Shown here: piece after piece, positions 26,823 through 36,226 of the stretch
Layout: each line of letters begins with the position of its first letter
Position numbering within the stretch: the first letter of the stretch is position 1
Assembly: GCA_963805915.1 (NCBI GenBank)
Contig: CAWDWD010000021.1
Span: 186,001-250,000, forward strand
Origin: JAEULH01 sp963805915
Lineage (GTDB): Bacteria; Pseudomonadota; Alphaproteobacteria; Rhodospirillales; Defluviicoccaceae
Length of the DNA: 64,000 nucleotides
Direction of reading: 5' to 3'
Position numbers and translations under genes: made by a program
The notes under the pieces: model-generated
What the model was told of the DNA's origin: nothing
Seen by the model: the letters and a program-made list of their open reading frames with translations, nothing else
Database searches by the model: none

Positions 26823-28973
26823 ATGGAAGATCAGGCGTCGCCCGAGATTGCAGCTGAAATGGATGCGGATGCGGTTGCGCCGGCGCCGGCGCTGGATGAT
26901 CCGTCGCTTTATCTAAACCGCGAGCTCAGCCTGCTCGAGTTTCAGCGCCGCGTTCTCGAAGAAGCCATGGAAGATGATAAGCCGGTGCTGGAGCGGGTGA
27001 GCTTCATCGCCATCTTCGGCTCGAATATCGATGAACTCTACATGGTCCGCGTCGCGGCGCTGAAGCAGCAGGTGGCCGCCGGTTCGCCGAAACTGAGCCT
27101 CGATGGCCGCACCGCGACGGAGCAACTCCGGGCGATCCGCGAAAGCGTGATCGCCCTGACCGCGCAGGCGTACGACTGCTGGCACCGCCGGCTCGTGCCG
27201 GCGCTGGCGGCGGAAGGGATTCACATCGTCGGCTACAACTTCCTCAACGAAGACGAACGGGCCGCGCTCGACGATTATTTCATGCGGATGATCCATCCGG
27301 TACTGACGCCGCAAGGCGTCGATGCCGGGCGACCATTTCCGCATATCTCTGGCCTCAGCATGAGCGTGGTCGCGCTCGTCAAGGACATCCAACGCGACGT
27401 CAAACTGGCCCGGGTCAAGGTTCCCGACAGCCTGCCGCAGCTTTTGCCGGTGCCGGCGCGGAAACCGGCTCCGGCGCGCGGGCGGCTTGCAGGCGTCAAA
27501 CCAAACCAGCGCTTTGTCTGGATCGAGGAGGTGGTCAAGGCCAACCTAAACGAACTTTTCCCCGGTCTTGAAATCGTCGAAGCCCACCCGGTGCGGGTGA
27601 CCCGCGACGCCGAGGTCGCGATCAAGGAAGTCGAGAGCGCCGATCTGCTCGAAACGATCGAGGACGAAATCTGGAAGCGGCGATTTCGAGTTCCGGTACG
27701 TCTCCAAGTTTCCGAGGACTTGCCCGATCACATGCTCGACCTGCTCGCCGACCACCTGAGGTTGGACAAGGAAGACATCTACCGCTTCAAGTCGCCGATG
27801 GCGCTCAAGCGACTGTGGCAGATCGCCGGGCTCGATCGTCCGGATCTGAGATTTACGCCACTCGTTCCAGCCATCCCGAAACGGCTTAAGGGAGCCGGGA
27901 CGCACGACATCTTTGCTGTCATCCGTGACGGCGACGTGCTTTTGCACCACCCGTATGAATCGTTTCAGCCGGTCGTAGACTTCCTTGAGGCCGCCGCCTT
28001 CGATCCGGACGTGCTGGCGATTAAGATGACCCTCTACCGGGCCGGGCGGAACTCTCCGATCGTCAAGGCGCTGTTCGACGCGGCCGAGGAGGGCAAGCAG
28101 GTTGTCGCGCTGGTCGAGCTTAAGGCCCGCTTCGACGAGGAGAGCAACATCGATTGGGCGCGGGCGCTGGAAGCGAAGGGCGTGCATGTCGTCTACGGCA
28201 TCGTCGGGCTGAAGGTCCACTGCAAGACGGCGCTGGTCGTCCGCCGCGAAGGTGACGTGATGCGCAAATACGTTCACCTGGGCACCGGCAACTACAACGC
28301 CTCGACCGCGCGGCTCTATACCGATCTCGGCCTTCTCACCTGCGACGAGGAGATCGGCAACGACGTTGTTGCGCTGTTCGACAGGCTGACCGGATACGAG
28401 GGCGACACCCGGTATCGTCGCCTCCTCGTCGCCCCCCGCTATCTGCGGCCGCGTTTGGCCGAGCTGATCGAGCGAGAAATCGCCCACGCCAGGCACGGCC
28501 GGCCCGCCCGGATCATCGCCAAGGCCAACGGGCTCGATCACCCGGAGATGGTCGAACTGCTCTATCGGGCGTCACAGGCTGGGGTGACGGTCGACCTGCT
28601 CATCCGCGGCATCTGCAGCCTTCGTCCAGGACTGCCCGGTGTGAGCGAAAACATCACGGTAACGAGCGTCGTCGGGCGCTTTCTCGAGCACAGCCGCGTT
28701 TACTGGTTCGCCAACGACGGCAACGAGGAGGTCTATCTCGGCAGCGCCGATCTTCTGCCGCGTAATCTTGACCATCGCGTTGAGGTCGTCTTTCCCGTCC
28801 AGCAGCCAGGCCTCGTCCGGCGGCTGAAAGATGAGATTCTGGATGCCTACCAGAAGGATACAGTGAACGCGCGGCGCCTGTCGGCGGACGGCCGCTATCA
28901 CCGGCGCGAGCCGGAGGGCGACTTGCCCGCATTCGACGCGCAAGCGCACTTCATCGACATCGCCGGGGCATGA
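26823..28973 (+). CDS. ppk: Polyphosphate kinase 1
   Basis: 716 residues, the usual PPK1 length. It begins with PSLYLNRELSLLEFQRRVLEEA and has the N-terminal ATP-binding block FGSNIDELYMVRVA. The catalytic histidine region is GLKVHCKTALVVRREGD, followed by YVHLGTGNYNASTARLYTD and a second active-site loop at VGRFLEHSRVYWFAND. PPK1 makes polyphosphate from ATP. The ppx partner is not adjacent. A GGGAGG site precedes the ATG, and a 25-bp duplication lies in the upstream gap. Confidence 0.97.
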   Translation: MEDQASPEIAAEMDADAVAPAPALDDPSLYLNRELSLLEFQRRVLEEAMEDDKPVLERVSFIAIFGSNIDELYMVRVAALKQQVAAGSPKLSLDGRTATEQLRAIRESVIALTAQAYDCWHRRLVPALAAEGIHIVGYNFLNEDERAALDDYFMRMIHPVLTPQGVDAGRPFPHISGLSMSVVALVKDIQRDVKLARVKVPDSLPQLLPVPARKPAPARGRLAGVKPNQRFVWIEEVVKANLNELFPGLEIVEAHPVRVTRDAEVAIKEVESADLLETIEDEIWKRRFRVPVRLQVSEDLPDHMLDLLADHLRLDKEDIYRFKSPMALKRLWQIAGLDRPDLRFTPLVPAIPKRLKGAGTHDIFAVIRDGDVLLHHPYESFQPVVDFLEAAAFDPDVLAIKMTLYRAGRNSPIVKALFDAAEEGKQVVALVELKARFDEESNIDWARALEAKGVHVVYGIVGLKVHCKTALVVRREGDVMRKYVHLGTGNYNASTARLYTDLGLLTCDEEIGNDVVALFDRLTGYEGDTRYRRLLVAPRYLRPRLAELIEREIAHARHGRPARIIAKANGLDHPEMVELLYRASQAGVTVDLLIRGICSLRPGLPGVSENITVTSVVGRFLEHSRVYWFANDGNEEVYLGSADLLPRNLDHRVEVVFPVQQPGLVRRLKDEILDAYQKDTVNARRLSADGRYHRREPEGDLPAFDAQAHFIDIAGA

Positions 28974-29060
28974 CGATAGCGAGCGGTTCGCCAAAACGGC
29001 CTCCTTCCTTCAGATTACGCAGAGACGGACGCCGCGCCTATCCGGGAAAACCCTCTATTG

Positions 29061-29723
29061 TCAGTGATTGACCTTGTGGCCGCCCGCGGCAATCACTGCC
29101 TTGAGCAGCTCCACGACGTTTCTGGCCTCAAGCTTGGACATGAGCCGCGCTCGGTGGGCCTCGACCGTTTTTTCGGCGATGCACAACTGGGCGGCGATGC
29201 GCTTGTTCGGCTCTCCGGCGAGAATGCCGTCGAGAACCTCGCGCTCGCGCGCTGTTAGCGTTGCCAGCAATATCCGCGTCTTCGCCGCGCGGATGTTCTC
29301 GCGTGCGGTCGTCAGACTCCGCTCGATCGCGGTTCGCACGCTGTCCAGCAAAACCTGATTGCTGAAAGGCTTCTGGATGAAGTCGACGGCGCCCGCCTTC
29401 ATCGCCTTGACCGCGCAGTCGACGTCGCCGCAACCGGTGACCACGATCACCGGCAGCTCGACGGCTCGCTCGGCGAGCACGTCTTGCAGCTCCAGGCCGC
29501 TCATGCCCGGCATGCGCACGTCAACAACCACGCAGCCCGCTTCCCCCGGCCGGTAGCTTTCGAGAAACTGTGGTGCCGAGGCATAAGTCTCGGTTCGCAG
29601 TCCGGCCGAGCCGACAAGCATTGCGAGTGTCTCGCGGACCTTATCGTCGTCGTCGATGATGAATACGGTTGGCTCTGAGATTAGCCCTGAGATTGGCTCT
29701 GTGGTCGGCTCGGTATCGATCAT
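29061..29723 (-). CDS. FixJ/NarL-type two-component response regulator
   Basis: 220 residues. The receiver domain is at about 14-130: acidic pocket VFIIDDDDKVRETL, phosphoacceptor Asp in CVVVDVRMPGMSG, and the conserved Lys in DFIQKPF. It is linked to a LuxR-type helix-turn-helix, TAREREVLDGILAGEPNKRI then IAEKTVEAHRARLMSKL. This architecture is the FixJ group. No sensor kinase gene lies nearby, so it is an orphan in this window. Confidence 0.9.
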   Translation of the reverse strand: MIDTEPTTEPISGLISEPTVFIIDDDDKVRETLAMLVGSAGLRTETYASAPQFLESYRPGEAGCVVVDVRMPGMSGLELQDVLAERAVELPVIVVTGCGDVDCAVKAMKAGAVDFIQKPFSNQVLLDSVRTAIERSLTTARENIRAAKTRILLATLTAREREVLDGILAGEPNKRIAAQLCIAEKTVEAHRARLMSKLEARNVVELLKAVIAAGGHKVNH

Positions 29724-29840
29724 GGCCCCCGGAGCTCAGTTTGGTGAACTGCCTCCCATGGATATTCTACCATTCGCCCACAGTGGTCCAAATTCGCTCG
29801 CGATCGCGAGTGCTCATCGCTCGGCCCCACCCCGCGGACA

Positions 29841-29876
29841 AGAGAAAGGCCGACGCCGGTTGCCCGAGCGTCGGCC
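29841..29876 (-). terminator. Probable terminator of the epimerase gene
   Basis: On the minus strand an 8-bp stem (GGCCGACG with CGTCGGCC; 29848-29855 and 29869-29876) is followed by TTTCTCT. It lies about 45 bases after the epimerase stop at 29921, in the right orientation. The loop is 13 bases and the T-tract is interrupted, so it is only moderately strong. Confidence 0.5.
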
Positions 29877-29920
29877 CTCAACAACAGGCGGGCTTACACC
29901 CGCCGCCGATAAATTGCCGA

Positions 29921-30931
29921 TCAACCGCCGTCGAGGCTGGCGCGGCCGGCGAGGATCTCGCCCTTGATCCAGTCAAAGGTCGGCTTCATGCCGTCCTCGA
30001 GACGGATCGACGGCGCCCAGCCGAGCCGCTCCTTGATCAGCGTATTGTCGCTGTTGCGGCCGCGCACGCCCTTCGGCGCGTCGAGCTTATACTTGCGCTC
30101 GAGCGTGATCTCGGCATGCTTTTCGACGATTTCCACCAGCTGATTGATCGTGACCATCTCGTCGCTGCCGAGGTTGATTGGCTCGGAGACCTCGCTCGCC
30201 ATCAGCCGCAGCATGCCGTCCAGACAGTCGTCGATGTACATGAAACTGCGGGTTTGCAGGCCGTCGCCCCAGATCTCGATCTGGTGGTCGTTGGCCAGCC
30301 ACGCCTTGATGACCTTGCGGCTGATCGCCGCCGGCGCTTTTTCCCTACCGCCGTCCCAGCAGCCGTTGGGACCGTAGACGTTATGAAAGCGCGCGACCCG
30401 CGTCTGCAGGCCGTAATCTTCCTGGAAATGGCGGCACATCCGCTCGCTGAACAGTTTCTCCCAGCCATAGCCGTCCTCGGGCATCGCCGGGTAGGCGTCT
30501 GATTCCTTCAGTCCCGGATTGTCGGCGTCGGTCTGCTTGTCGGACGCATAGGCGCACGCCGAGGAGGAATAGAAGTATCGCTGCACGCCGCTGTCGCGCG
30601 CCGCCATCAGCATGTGGGTGTTGATCAACACCGACAGCATGCAGGCGGCCTTGTGGGTCTCGATAAAGCCGATGCCGCCCATGTCGCAGGCGAGATTGAA
30701 GATGTACTGGGCACCCTCGCAGGCCTGCGCGCAGGCGGCCTTCTCAGTCAGGTCGAGTGAGAGATTGTCGACGTCTTCGAATTTCTGATTCCAGATGTCG
30801 AAGGGCTTGATGTCAACCGAGCGAAGATTAGTGAAGCCCATATCGCGCAGCCGCGCGACCATGTGGCCACCGATAAAGCCGCCGCCACCCGTAACGACAA
30901 TCAGATCGCTCTTTTTCGCCAAGTTTTTCAT
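29921..30931 (-). CDS. GDP-mannose 3,5-epimerase-like SDR
   Basis: About 336 residues from ATG 30931. NAD-binding TGGGGFIGGHMVARL stands at the N-terminus. The family-type block NLACDMGGIGFIETHKA and the active site SSSACAYASDKQ with YGWEKLFSERM (YxxxK) follow. PINLGSDEMVTINQLVEIVE is typical of extended SDR epimerases. The MGGIGF segment points to the GDP-mannose 3,5-epimerase group (GDP-L-galactose and L-gulose), known best from plants but found in bacteria. It may supply a sugar for surface glycans, though the glycan island is 15 kb away. Confidence 0.8.
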   Translation of the reverse strand: MKNLAKKSDLIVVTGGGGFIGGHMVARLRDMGFTNLRSVDIKPFDIWNQKFEDVDNLSLDLTEKAACAQACEGAQYIFNLACDMGGIGFIETHKAACMLSVLINTHMLMAARDSGVQRYFYSSSACAYASDKQTDADNPGLKESDAYPAMPEDGYGWEKLFSERMCRHFQEDYGLQTRVARFHNVYGPNGCWDGGREKAPAAISRKVIKAWLANDHQIEIWGDGLQTRSFMYIDDCLDGMLRLMASEVSEPINLGSDEMVTINQLVEIVEKHAEITLERKYKLDAPKGVRGRNSDNTLIKERLGWAPSIRLEDGMKPTFDWIKGEILAGRASLDGG

Positions 30932-31226
30932 CAAGCGGAAGTCCTTGTTGTGATCCCGGGCATGCGCGCGGAGCGGCAATCATGCCGCCGCGGCCGCGAC
31001 CGGCGCGACCCTCTTTTTGCACCCGGCCCAACGGTGAGGCAAGTCCATGTCGGAACAAATTTCGCCGCGCTGACCGCGCGTGGCATTCACGCACGGCCGG
31101 CCGGCGCCGATTCGCGGGGCAGGAACTCTTGCACCCGGTGAATAGTGTGGCGCGGTTGCCGCACTTGCGGAAGCACCGCGTGATAGGATATGGCCCGCTT
31201 TGCCTCTTCATGCGGAAGGAGAATCA

Positions 31227-31766
31227 ATGATGCGTCGGTCAGTCAAATCCGCATCCCGCGCAGCGCGCCACGGCGGCAAAACAACCTCGATGTTGGCGGA
31301 GATCCCCGCGGCCACGTTCATCACCCTGGCGCACCGCTTGCCGATGCTGTTCGCCGCTGCCGTCGAGCCGAAGGGGCGCGCCAATCCCGAACTGAAGCGG
31401 ATGGTTGCGGAGAAAACCAAGGCGGGCGAGCAGTCGGCAAAAGCCGCCGGCAAGGGCGCGGCGACAGCCGCTTCCATGATCACCCGCTATTGGCAAACTC
31501 AGGCTCGCCTCGCCACCGCCATGACCTCGGGGCTGATGGGCGGTAATCCGGCCAAGGCGGTTAATCAAATGATGCGCCAGGGGCGGATGAGCGCCAATGC
31601 CTCGGCGGCGCTCGGGGCCAATCTTGCCCAGATCGCCGGCGGCACCGCCGCGCGCGCGCTGTCGCCGGCCCACAAGAAGGTGACGGCGAACGCAAAGCGC
31701 CTGTCCACGAAAACAACAACCGGCGTGAAGCGGACCACACGCAAGGGCCCCGCGAAAAAAGTCTAG
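31227..31766 (+). CDS. Ala/Lys-rich protein, possibly phasin-like
   Basis: 179 residues from ATG 31227 with a GGAGAA site just upstream. The protein is Ala-rich and amphipathic, ending in a basic Lys/Thr/Arg tail (KRTTRKGPAKKV). The middle, KAAGKGAATAASMITRYWQT, and the later GRMSANASAALGANL have the small-residue, helical character of phasins, which coat polyhydroxyalkanoate granules. That assignment rests on composition only. It is a single gene. Confidence 0.45.
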   Translation: MMRRSVKSASRAARHGGKTTSMLAEIPAATFITLAHRLPMLFAAAVEPKGRANPELKRMVAEKTKAGEQSAKAAGKGAATAASMITRYWQTQARLATAMTSGLMGGNPAKAVNQMMRQGRMSANASAALGANLAQIAGGTAARALSPAHKKVTANAKRLSTKTTTGVKRTTRKGPAKKV

Positions 31767-31938
31767 ACGCGCCGCACCGTGCCGGCCCGGTCAGAACCGC
31801 GGGCGGGACATGTACCGAGTGAACATGCGTTACCCGGCTCGCGATCTGCTCCGCGAGGAGTGGTGCGAACTCGTCACCGGATGGTCTGGCTGATGGCGTG
31901 CGCGTTCGGCATGACCGCCTGCTTCACCTTCGTCTGGA

Positions 31939-32241
31939 TTAGACTACGCTCAGGACGACGGCCCAGACGAGCGCGATGATGCGCGTGGTGCTGGCCCAGC
32001 CGGACGATATGCTTTCGTGTCCGGCGCTGCGCCAGACGGCAACAAGCACCAGAATGTTCCACGGGATCGGGGCGAGGTGCGCGGCGACGGCAGCGAGGTT
32101 CGGCGCCTCGGCGACGACCAACGAAAGCGAGGCGAAAGACGCCGCCATGTTGATGATGAAGCCCCAGAAAATGGTGTAGGTCCAGAACGCATCGGCCAGC
32201 GGCACTCGGCCGGCCCACAGATCGGCAACCAGGCGAACCAT
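31939..32241 (-). CDS. Small membrane protein, unknown
   Basis: About 100 residues from ATG 32241, with likely spans at about 20-42 (TYTIFWGFIINMAASFASLS), 54-72 and 82-100. The gene lies 25 bases after cbpM on the same strand and may be the last gene of that transcript. I do not recognise a family. Confidence 0.5.
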   Translation of the reverse strand: MVRLVADLWAGRVPLADAFWTYTIFWGFIINMAASFASLSLVVAEAPNLAAVAAHLAPIPWNILVLVAVWRSAGHESISSGWASTTRIIALVWAVVLSVV

Positions 32242-32266
32242 CTCTCGTGCGCCTTTCCGCAGCCCG

Positions 32267-32605
32267 CTAGCGCTTGTTTTCGGGCGGACGCGGGGCGCGG
32301 AGGTGCGAGCGGATTTCGGCACGAACCTCGTTCGGCAGGGCCTCGACCGCGTCCTCGACCGTGCGCAAAAGCCGGCGTGCGGCGTAGAGCTGATCGAGCA
32401 GCGAGAGCACCAGGCCGAGCACGTCGTCGTCGCAAGAGAAATCCCGGCGCAGCTCGCTGATCAGGGAAATGCGCGCTTCGTCAACCTGATCGAAATCGTA
32501 GCCCTGCTCGGTGAGCCGGGGGCGGACCCAGCGCTGCTCGATCCAGCCGGTAAGCTCGATCCGCTCGACCCGATGAACCAGGAGGATTTCGTCAAAAGTC
32601 GCCAT
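32267..32605 (-). CDS. cbpM: Chaperone modulator CbpM
   Basis: 112 residues. The pattern TGWIEQRWVRPRLTEQGYDF, then DEARISLISELRRDFSCDDD and VLGLVLSLLDQLYAARRLLR, is the MerR-like CbpM fold that binds the J-domain of CbpA and blocks its co-chaperone action. It follows cbpA after 3 bases, the usual arrangement. Confidence 0.9.
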   Translation of the reverse strand: MATFDEILLVHRVERIELTGWIEQRWVRPRLTEQGYDFDQVDEARISLISELRRDFSCDDDVLGLVLSLLDQLYAARRLLRTVEDAVEALPNEVRAEIRSHLRAPRPPENKR

Positions 32606-32608
32606 CGT

Positions 32609-33520
32609 TTACCTGCCACCGCGAACTTGGTAGGGATGCTTGGCCGACCACTCTTCGACCAGCCGGGTCAGTTCCGCGTCGGGGGTCGGCGGCAGGACGA
32701 CCTTGAGCTCGACATAGTGATCGCCGCGTGGCGCACCGCCTGGCTGCGGCACGCCCTTGCCGCGGACCCTAAGCCGCGCGCCGGTGTTCGAGCCCTTCGG
32801 AATGGTCAAGTTGACACTGCCATCGACGGTCGGAACCTCGACCTTGCCGCCGAGCACGGCCTCTCCAAGCGTTATCGGCAGCGGGGCGTTGATGTCGCGG
32901 CCGTTGCGGGTGAACGTCGGGTGCGGCTTGACCCTGAGCTCGATCAGCAGATCGCCGGCCGAGCCGCCGCCGATGCCCGGCATGCCCTGGCTCTTGAGCC
33001 GGAGCACGTCGCCGTCATTCGAGCCGGCCGGTATCGTCACCCGCAGGCGCTTGCCGTCGGCCATGTGCACCGCGCGGCTGGCGCCGTTGACGGCGTCGAG
33101 AAAGTCGATGTCGACAGCGTGGCGGATGTCGGCGCCGGCCATCGCGGTGGTGCCGCGTCGTGCGCGGCCACGGCCGCCGAATAGCTCGGAAAACAGGTCC
33201 GTCCCGTCCATGTCGCGAAAGTATTCGCTTGGATCGCTGTAGCGGGTTCCCGGACCGCCCTCGGCGTAGTCGCGATAGAATGTGCGTTCCGCCCGCGGCG
33301 CGCCGCTGGCGTCGATCTCGCCACGGTCGAACTTCGCCTTCTTGTCGCTGTCGGACAGCAAATCGTAAGCCGCCGCGACCTCCTTGAAGCGATCCTCGGC
33401 CTTGCTATCGCCGGGGTGTAGGTCGGGGTGCAGATCGCGCGCGAGCTTGCGATAGGCTTTCTTGATGTCCTTGACTTCGGCGCCCTTGGCGACGCCGAGC
33501 ACTTCGTATGGATCACGCAT
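32609..33520 (-). CDS. cbpA: DnaJ-like co-chaperone CbpA
   Basis: 303 residues. An N-terminal J-domain, DPYEVLGVAKGAEVKDIKKA, carries the HPD motif in ARDLHPDLHPGD. There is no zinc-finger domain. Two C-terminal beta domains follow, with GNDGDVLRLKSQGMPGIGG-type and GARLRVRGKGVPQP segments. CbpA is a DnaJ analogue that stimulates DnaK and binds curved DNA in E. coli. It is transcribed with cbpM and is divergent from pdxH. Confidence 0.92.
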   Translation of the reverse strand: MRDPYEVLGVAKGAEVKDIKKAYRKLARDLHPDLHPGDSKAEDRFKEVAAAYDLLSDSDKKAKFDRGEIDASGAPRAERTFYRDYAEGGPGTRYSDPSEYFRDMDGTDLFSELFGGRGRARRGTTAMAGADIRHAVDIDFLDAVNGASRAVHMADGKRLRVTIPAGSNDGDVLRLKSQGMPGIGGGSAGDLLIELRVKPHPTFTRNGRDINAPLPITLGEAVLGGKVEVPTVDGSVNLTIPKGSNTGARLRVRGKGVPQPGGAPRGDHYVELKVVLPPTPDAELTRLVEEWSAKHPYQVRGGR

Positions 33521-33738
33521 CCGTCTTAATCCTGCTGCCGCGGCTCGCTGGCCAGGGCTCGAGTTCCGACGGTAAGATAGGCGGTCCTGGGCATTTCGAC
33601 AATTTTAACAAGGCGCCGATCCCGTGGCGCTTGGCTTAACTGCAGTTGGCATCCTTAAATGCGCTCAAGCGGAGCCGGACGCGACCCCGCCGCGCCACGG
33701 GGGCCGGCCCGCGCGGATGCTCGATGAGGGAGCGCATC

Positions 33739-34332
33739 ATGACCGACGTCGATGATCCGATCGTTCGTTTCGAGGCCTGGTTGGCCGAGGCGGAAGAAAC
33801 CGAGCCCAACGATCCGAACGCCATGACCTTGGCCACGGCGTCCGCGGACGGTATCCCGTCGGCGCGCATGGTCTTGCTCAAGGGCGTCGATGACGGCGGC
33901 TTCGCCTTCTACACCAACCTCGGCAGCCGCAAGGCCGCCGAGTTGGCGGCCAACCCGCGAGCGGCATTATGCTTGCACTGGAAGTCGCTGCGTCGTCAGG
34001 TCCGTGTCGAGGGCCGTGTCGAGACCGTTGCCGAGGCTCAGGCGGACGCGTATTTCGCGACGCGCGCGCGTGTCAGCCAGCTCGGCGCCTGGGCGTCGAG
34101 GCAATCGCGGCCGTTGCGCGGCCGCTTCGAACTCGAGGCAAGGCTGGCGAAGTATACCGCCAGGTTCGTCATCGGGACGGTGCCGAGGCCGCCGTTCTGG
34201 TCTGGCTTCCGGGTCGTTCCGGAGGCGATCGAGTTCTGGGAGGATCGGCCGTTCCGATTGCACATGCGCCACGTCTATCGTCGCAATCGCGACACCGCCG
34301 GCGGCTGGCGGGTCGAGGAGCTGTATCCGTGA
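33739..34332 (+). CDS. pdxH: Pyridoxamine 5'-phosphate oxidase
   Basis: 197 residues from ATG 33739 (GAGGGAGCGCATC upstream). FMN-binding segments are PSARMVLLKGVDDGGFAFYT, NLGSRKAAELAANP and LHWKSLRRQVRVEG. The C-terminal RLHMRHVYRRNRDTAGGWRVEELYP closely matches the PdxH end. It oxidises pyridoxamine or pyridoxine 5'-phosphate to PLP. Its stop overlaps the start of the downstream efflux gene. Confidence 0.93.
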   Translation: MTDVDDPIVRFEAWLAEAEETEPNDPNAMTLATASADGIPSARMVLLKGVDDGGFAFYTNLGSRKAAELAANPRAALCLHWKSLRRQVRVEGRVETVAEAQADAYFATRARVSQLGAWASRQSRPLRGRFELEARLAKYTARFVIGTVPRPPFWSGFRVVPEAIEFWEDRPFRLHMRHVYRRNRDTAGGWRVEELYP

Positions 34333-35321
34333 TGCCGGCGGTGAAACCCGAACAATCCCCGCCGAGCGCCACCCCAGCCGAGGAGGCGGAAGGGGGCGCG
34401 CCGTCCGCGCCCGCTGCCAACCGCGAGGCCAAGCGCAACGAGCAGCTCAGACGGTGGGCCTCGACCGCGGCCGTCTGCGTCGCCGCGATGCTGATCGCCG
34501 GCAAGACCGGCGCCTACCTTGCCTCCGGCGCGGTCAGCCTATTGTCATCGCTCATCGACTCGCTGCTCGATCTCGTGGCCTCCATCGTCAACTTCATCGC
34601 GATCCGCCACGCTCTCGTGCCGCCCGACCGCGAGCATCGCTTCGGCCACGGCAAGGCCGAGCCTCTCGCCGGCCTGGCCCAGGCGGCGTTTGTCGCCGGC
34701 TCGGCGGTACTGCTTCTGTTCGAGGCGGGCTCGCGGCTGTTCAGGCCGAACCCGATCGAGGACTCAACCATCGGCATCGCCGTGATGGTTCTGTCGATCG
34801 TGCTCACGCTCGGGTTGGTTCTGTTTCAGCATTTCGTCGTCCGGCGCACCGGATCGATGGCGATCGGCGCCGACGCCCTGCATTACCGCAGCGATCTGCT
34901 GATGAACGTCTGCGTCATCATCGCCCTGGTTCTGGCCGCCAACTTCGGCATGACCATCGCCGATCCGCTGTTCGGCATCGGCATCGCGCTCTACATCCTC
35001 GCCAGCGCCTGGGGCATTTTCTCAAGCAGCCTTCAGGTGCTGATGGACCGCGAGTTGTCCGAGGCCGACCGCGCCGTGATCAAGGCGATTGCCAACGCTC
35101 ATCCGGCGGTCATCAGCATGCACGACCTGCGGACGCGCTCCTCCGGCACCCACACCTTCATTCAGTTCCACCTTGAGATGGATCGCAACCTGACACTGTT
35201 GGAAGCTCACGCTTTTTCCGACGAAGTCATGGACGAAGTCGAGCGCGCGTTCCCCAATGCCGAGGTCCTGATCCACGAAGATCCCGACGGCGTGGAGGAG
35301 CGGCGCATGGTATTTTCGTGA
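34332..35321 (+). CDS. Cation diffusion facilitator (FieF-like)
   Basis: 329 residues from ATG 34332, overlapping the pdxH stop (TGATG). It has six membrane spans. The metal site is visible as SSLIDSLLDLVAS in span 2 and ADALHYRSDLLMN in span 5, with HRFGHGKAEPLAGL between. A C-terminal cytoplasmic ferredoxin-like domain (GTHTFIQFHLEMD) follows. The DxxxD and HxxxD pairs resemble FieF/YiiP zinc and iron exporters. Coupling to pdxH is positional only. Confidence 0.92.
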   Translation: MPAVKPEQSPPSATPAEEAEGGAPSAPAANREAKRNEQLRRWASTAAVCVAAMLIAGKTGAYLASGAVSLLSSLIDSLLDLVASIVNFIAIRHALVPPDREHRFGHGKAEPLAGLAQAAFVAGSAVLLLFEAGSRLFRPNPIEDSTIGIAVMVLSIVLTLGLVLFQHFVVRRTGSMAIGADALHYRSDLLMNVCVIIALVLAANFGMTIADPLFGIGIALYILASAWGIFSSSLQVLMDRELSEADRAVIKAIANAHPAVISMHDLRTRSSGTHTFIQFHLEMDRNLTLLEAHAFSDEVMDEVERAFPNAEVLIHEDPDGVEERRMVFS

Positions 35322-35346
35322 GTGCGTAAGTCAGGGGTTTTTTTCC

Positions 35347-36189
35347 ATGTCGGCGGACAAAACCGCGGCCGGTGCCGTGCTGCTATTGGCGATCGTCATT
35401 GCATCGAGCGGCGTCGCGGCGGGCACGCCAAATCCGGTTCCCCCGCCACAGGCTGTCGCGGCGGGGTTCACGCGGCTCGCGTTCGCGGATGAGTTCAACA
35501 CCGCGAAGACCATCGACCTGCACAATAGCGGAGAGCCTGGTTTCAAGTGGTATCTCGGCAGGCCGTTCGGGTATCCCCCGTCCCCGGCGGATACGATCAG
35601 CGTCGCCGACGGCGTCTTGTCGATTGCATCAGATGACCGCGGCAACATGGGCCTGCTGTCCACCCGCCAAGCGAACTTGGGCTGGGACGGCTTTGCGGTG
35701 AGGGGAGGAGCCTATTTTGAAGCCTCGATCGCCTTCGATCCGAACGTCAAGAGCGCGCAGCCAAGGGGCTGGCCAGCCTTCTGGACCATGGACGTCGGGC
35801 ATCTTTACGGCTCGGGCGCGCAATTTATCGAAATCGACTTTTTTGAGTATGACACGCAGTGGAAAGGAAAGGACACCTACGGTGCCGCCATCCACGACTG
35901 GATCATGGTGTCGGCCCACGGAAAGCGGACCCACCGACAACAAACCTGGAACTCCACCAACTGGATAGCGCGGGTCCCCGGCGTCGACTGGACAAAGTTC
36001 AACACGGTGGGCGGGCTCGTGAAGCCAGGAGAGGGCATCGATTTTTACTTCAACAACGAGCTGAAATTGACCAACCCCTACAGCAAGTTTCCCTGGATGG
36101 CCTACGCGGACACACAACCGCTGCCGGTCATTCTTGGCTCGGACGGCTGGCCGATGAAGGTCGATTGGGTCCGCGTATGGACCCGCTAG
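35347..36189 (+). CDS. Secreted GH16-like glycoside hydrolase
   Basis: 280 residues. An N-terminal signal peptide (VLLLAIVIASSGVAAGTP) is present. A concanavalin-type domain follows, with RLAFADEFNT at its start and the probable catalytic box IEIDFFEYD (ExDxxE type) at about residue 160. The end reads PMKVDWVRVW, as in many GH16 enzymes. These cut beta-linked glucans or galactans. The box matches ExDxxE only if read as E-I-D-F-F-E, which fits. It might trim the cell's own glycan. Confidence 0.7.
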   Translation: MSADKTAAGAVLLLAIVIASSGVAAGTPNPVPPPQAVAAGFTRLAFADEFNTAKTIDLHNSGEPGFKWYLGRPFGYPPSPADTISVADGVLSIASDDRGNMGLLSTRQANLGWDGFAVRGGAYFEASIAFDPNVKSAQPRGWPAFWTMDVGHLYGSGAQFIEIDFFEYDTQWKGKDTYGAAIHDWIMVSAHGKRTHRQQTWNSTNWIARVPGVDWTKFNTVGGLVKPGEGIDFYFNNELKLTNPYSKFPWMAYADTQPLPVILGSDGWPMKVDWVRVWTR

Positions 36190-36226
36190 ACCCCGGACCC
36201 GGCGGCGGGAGGCCGGGGTGGCCGGG

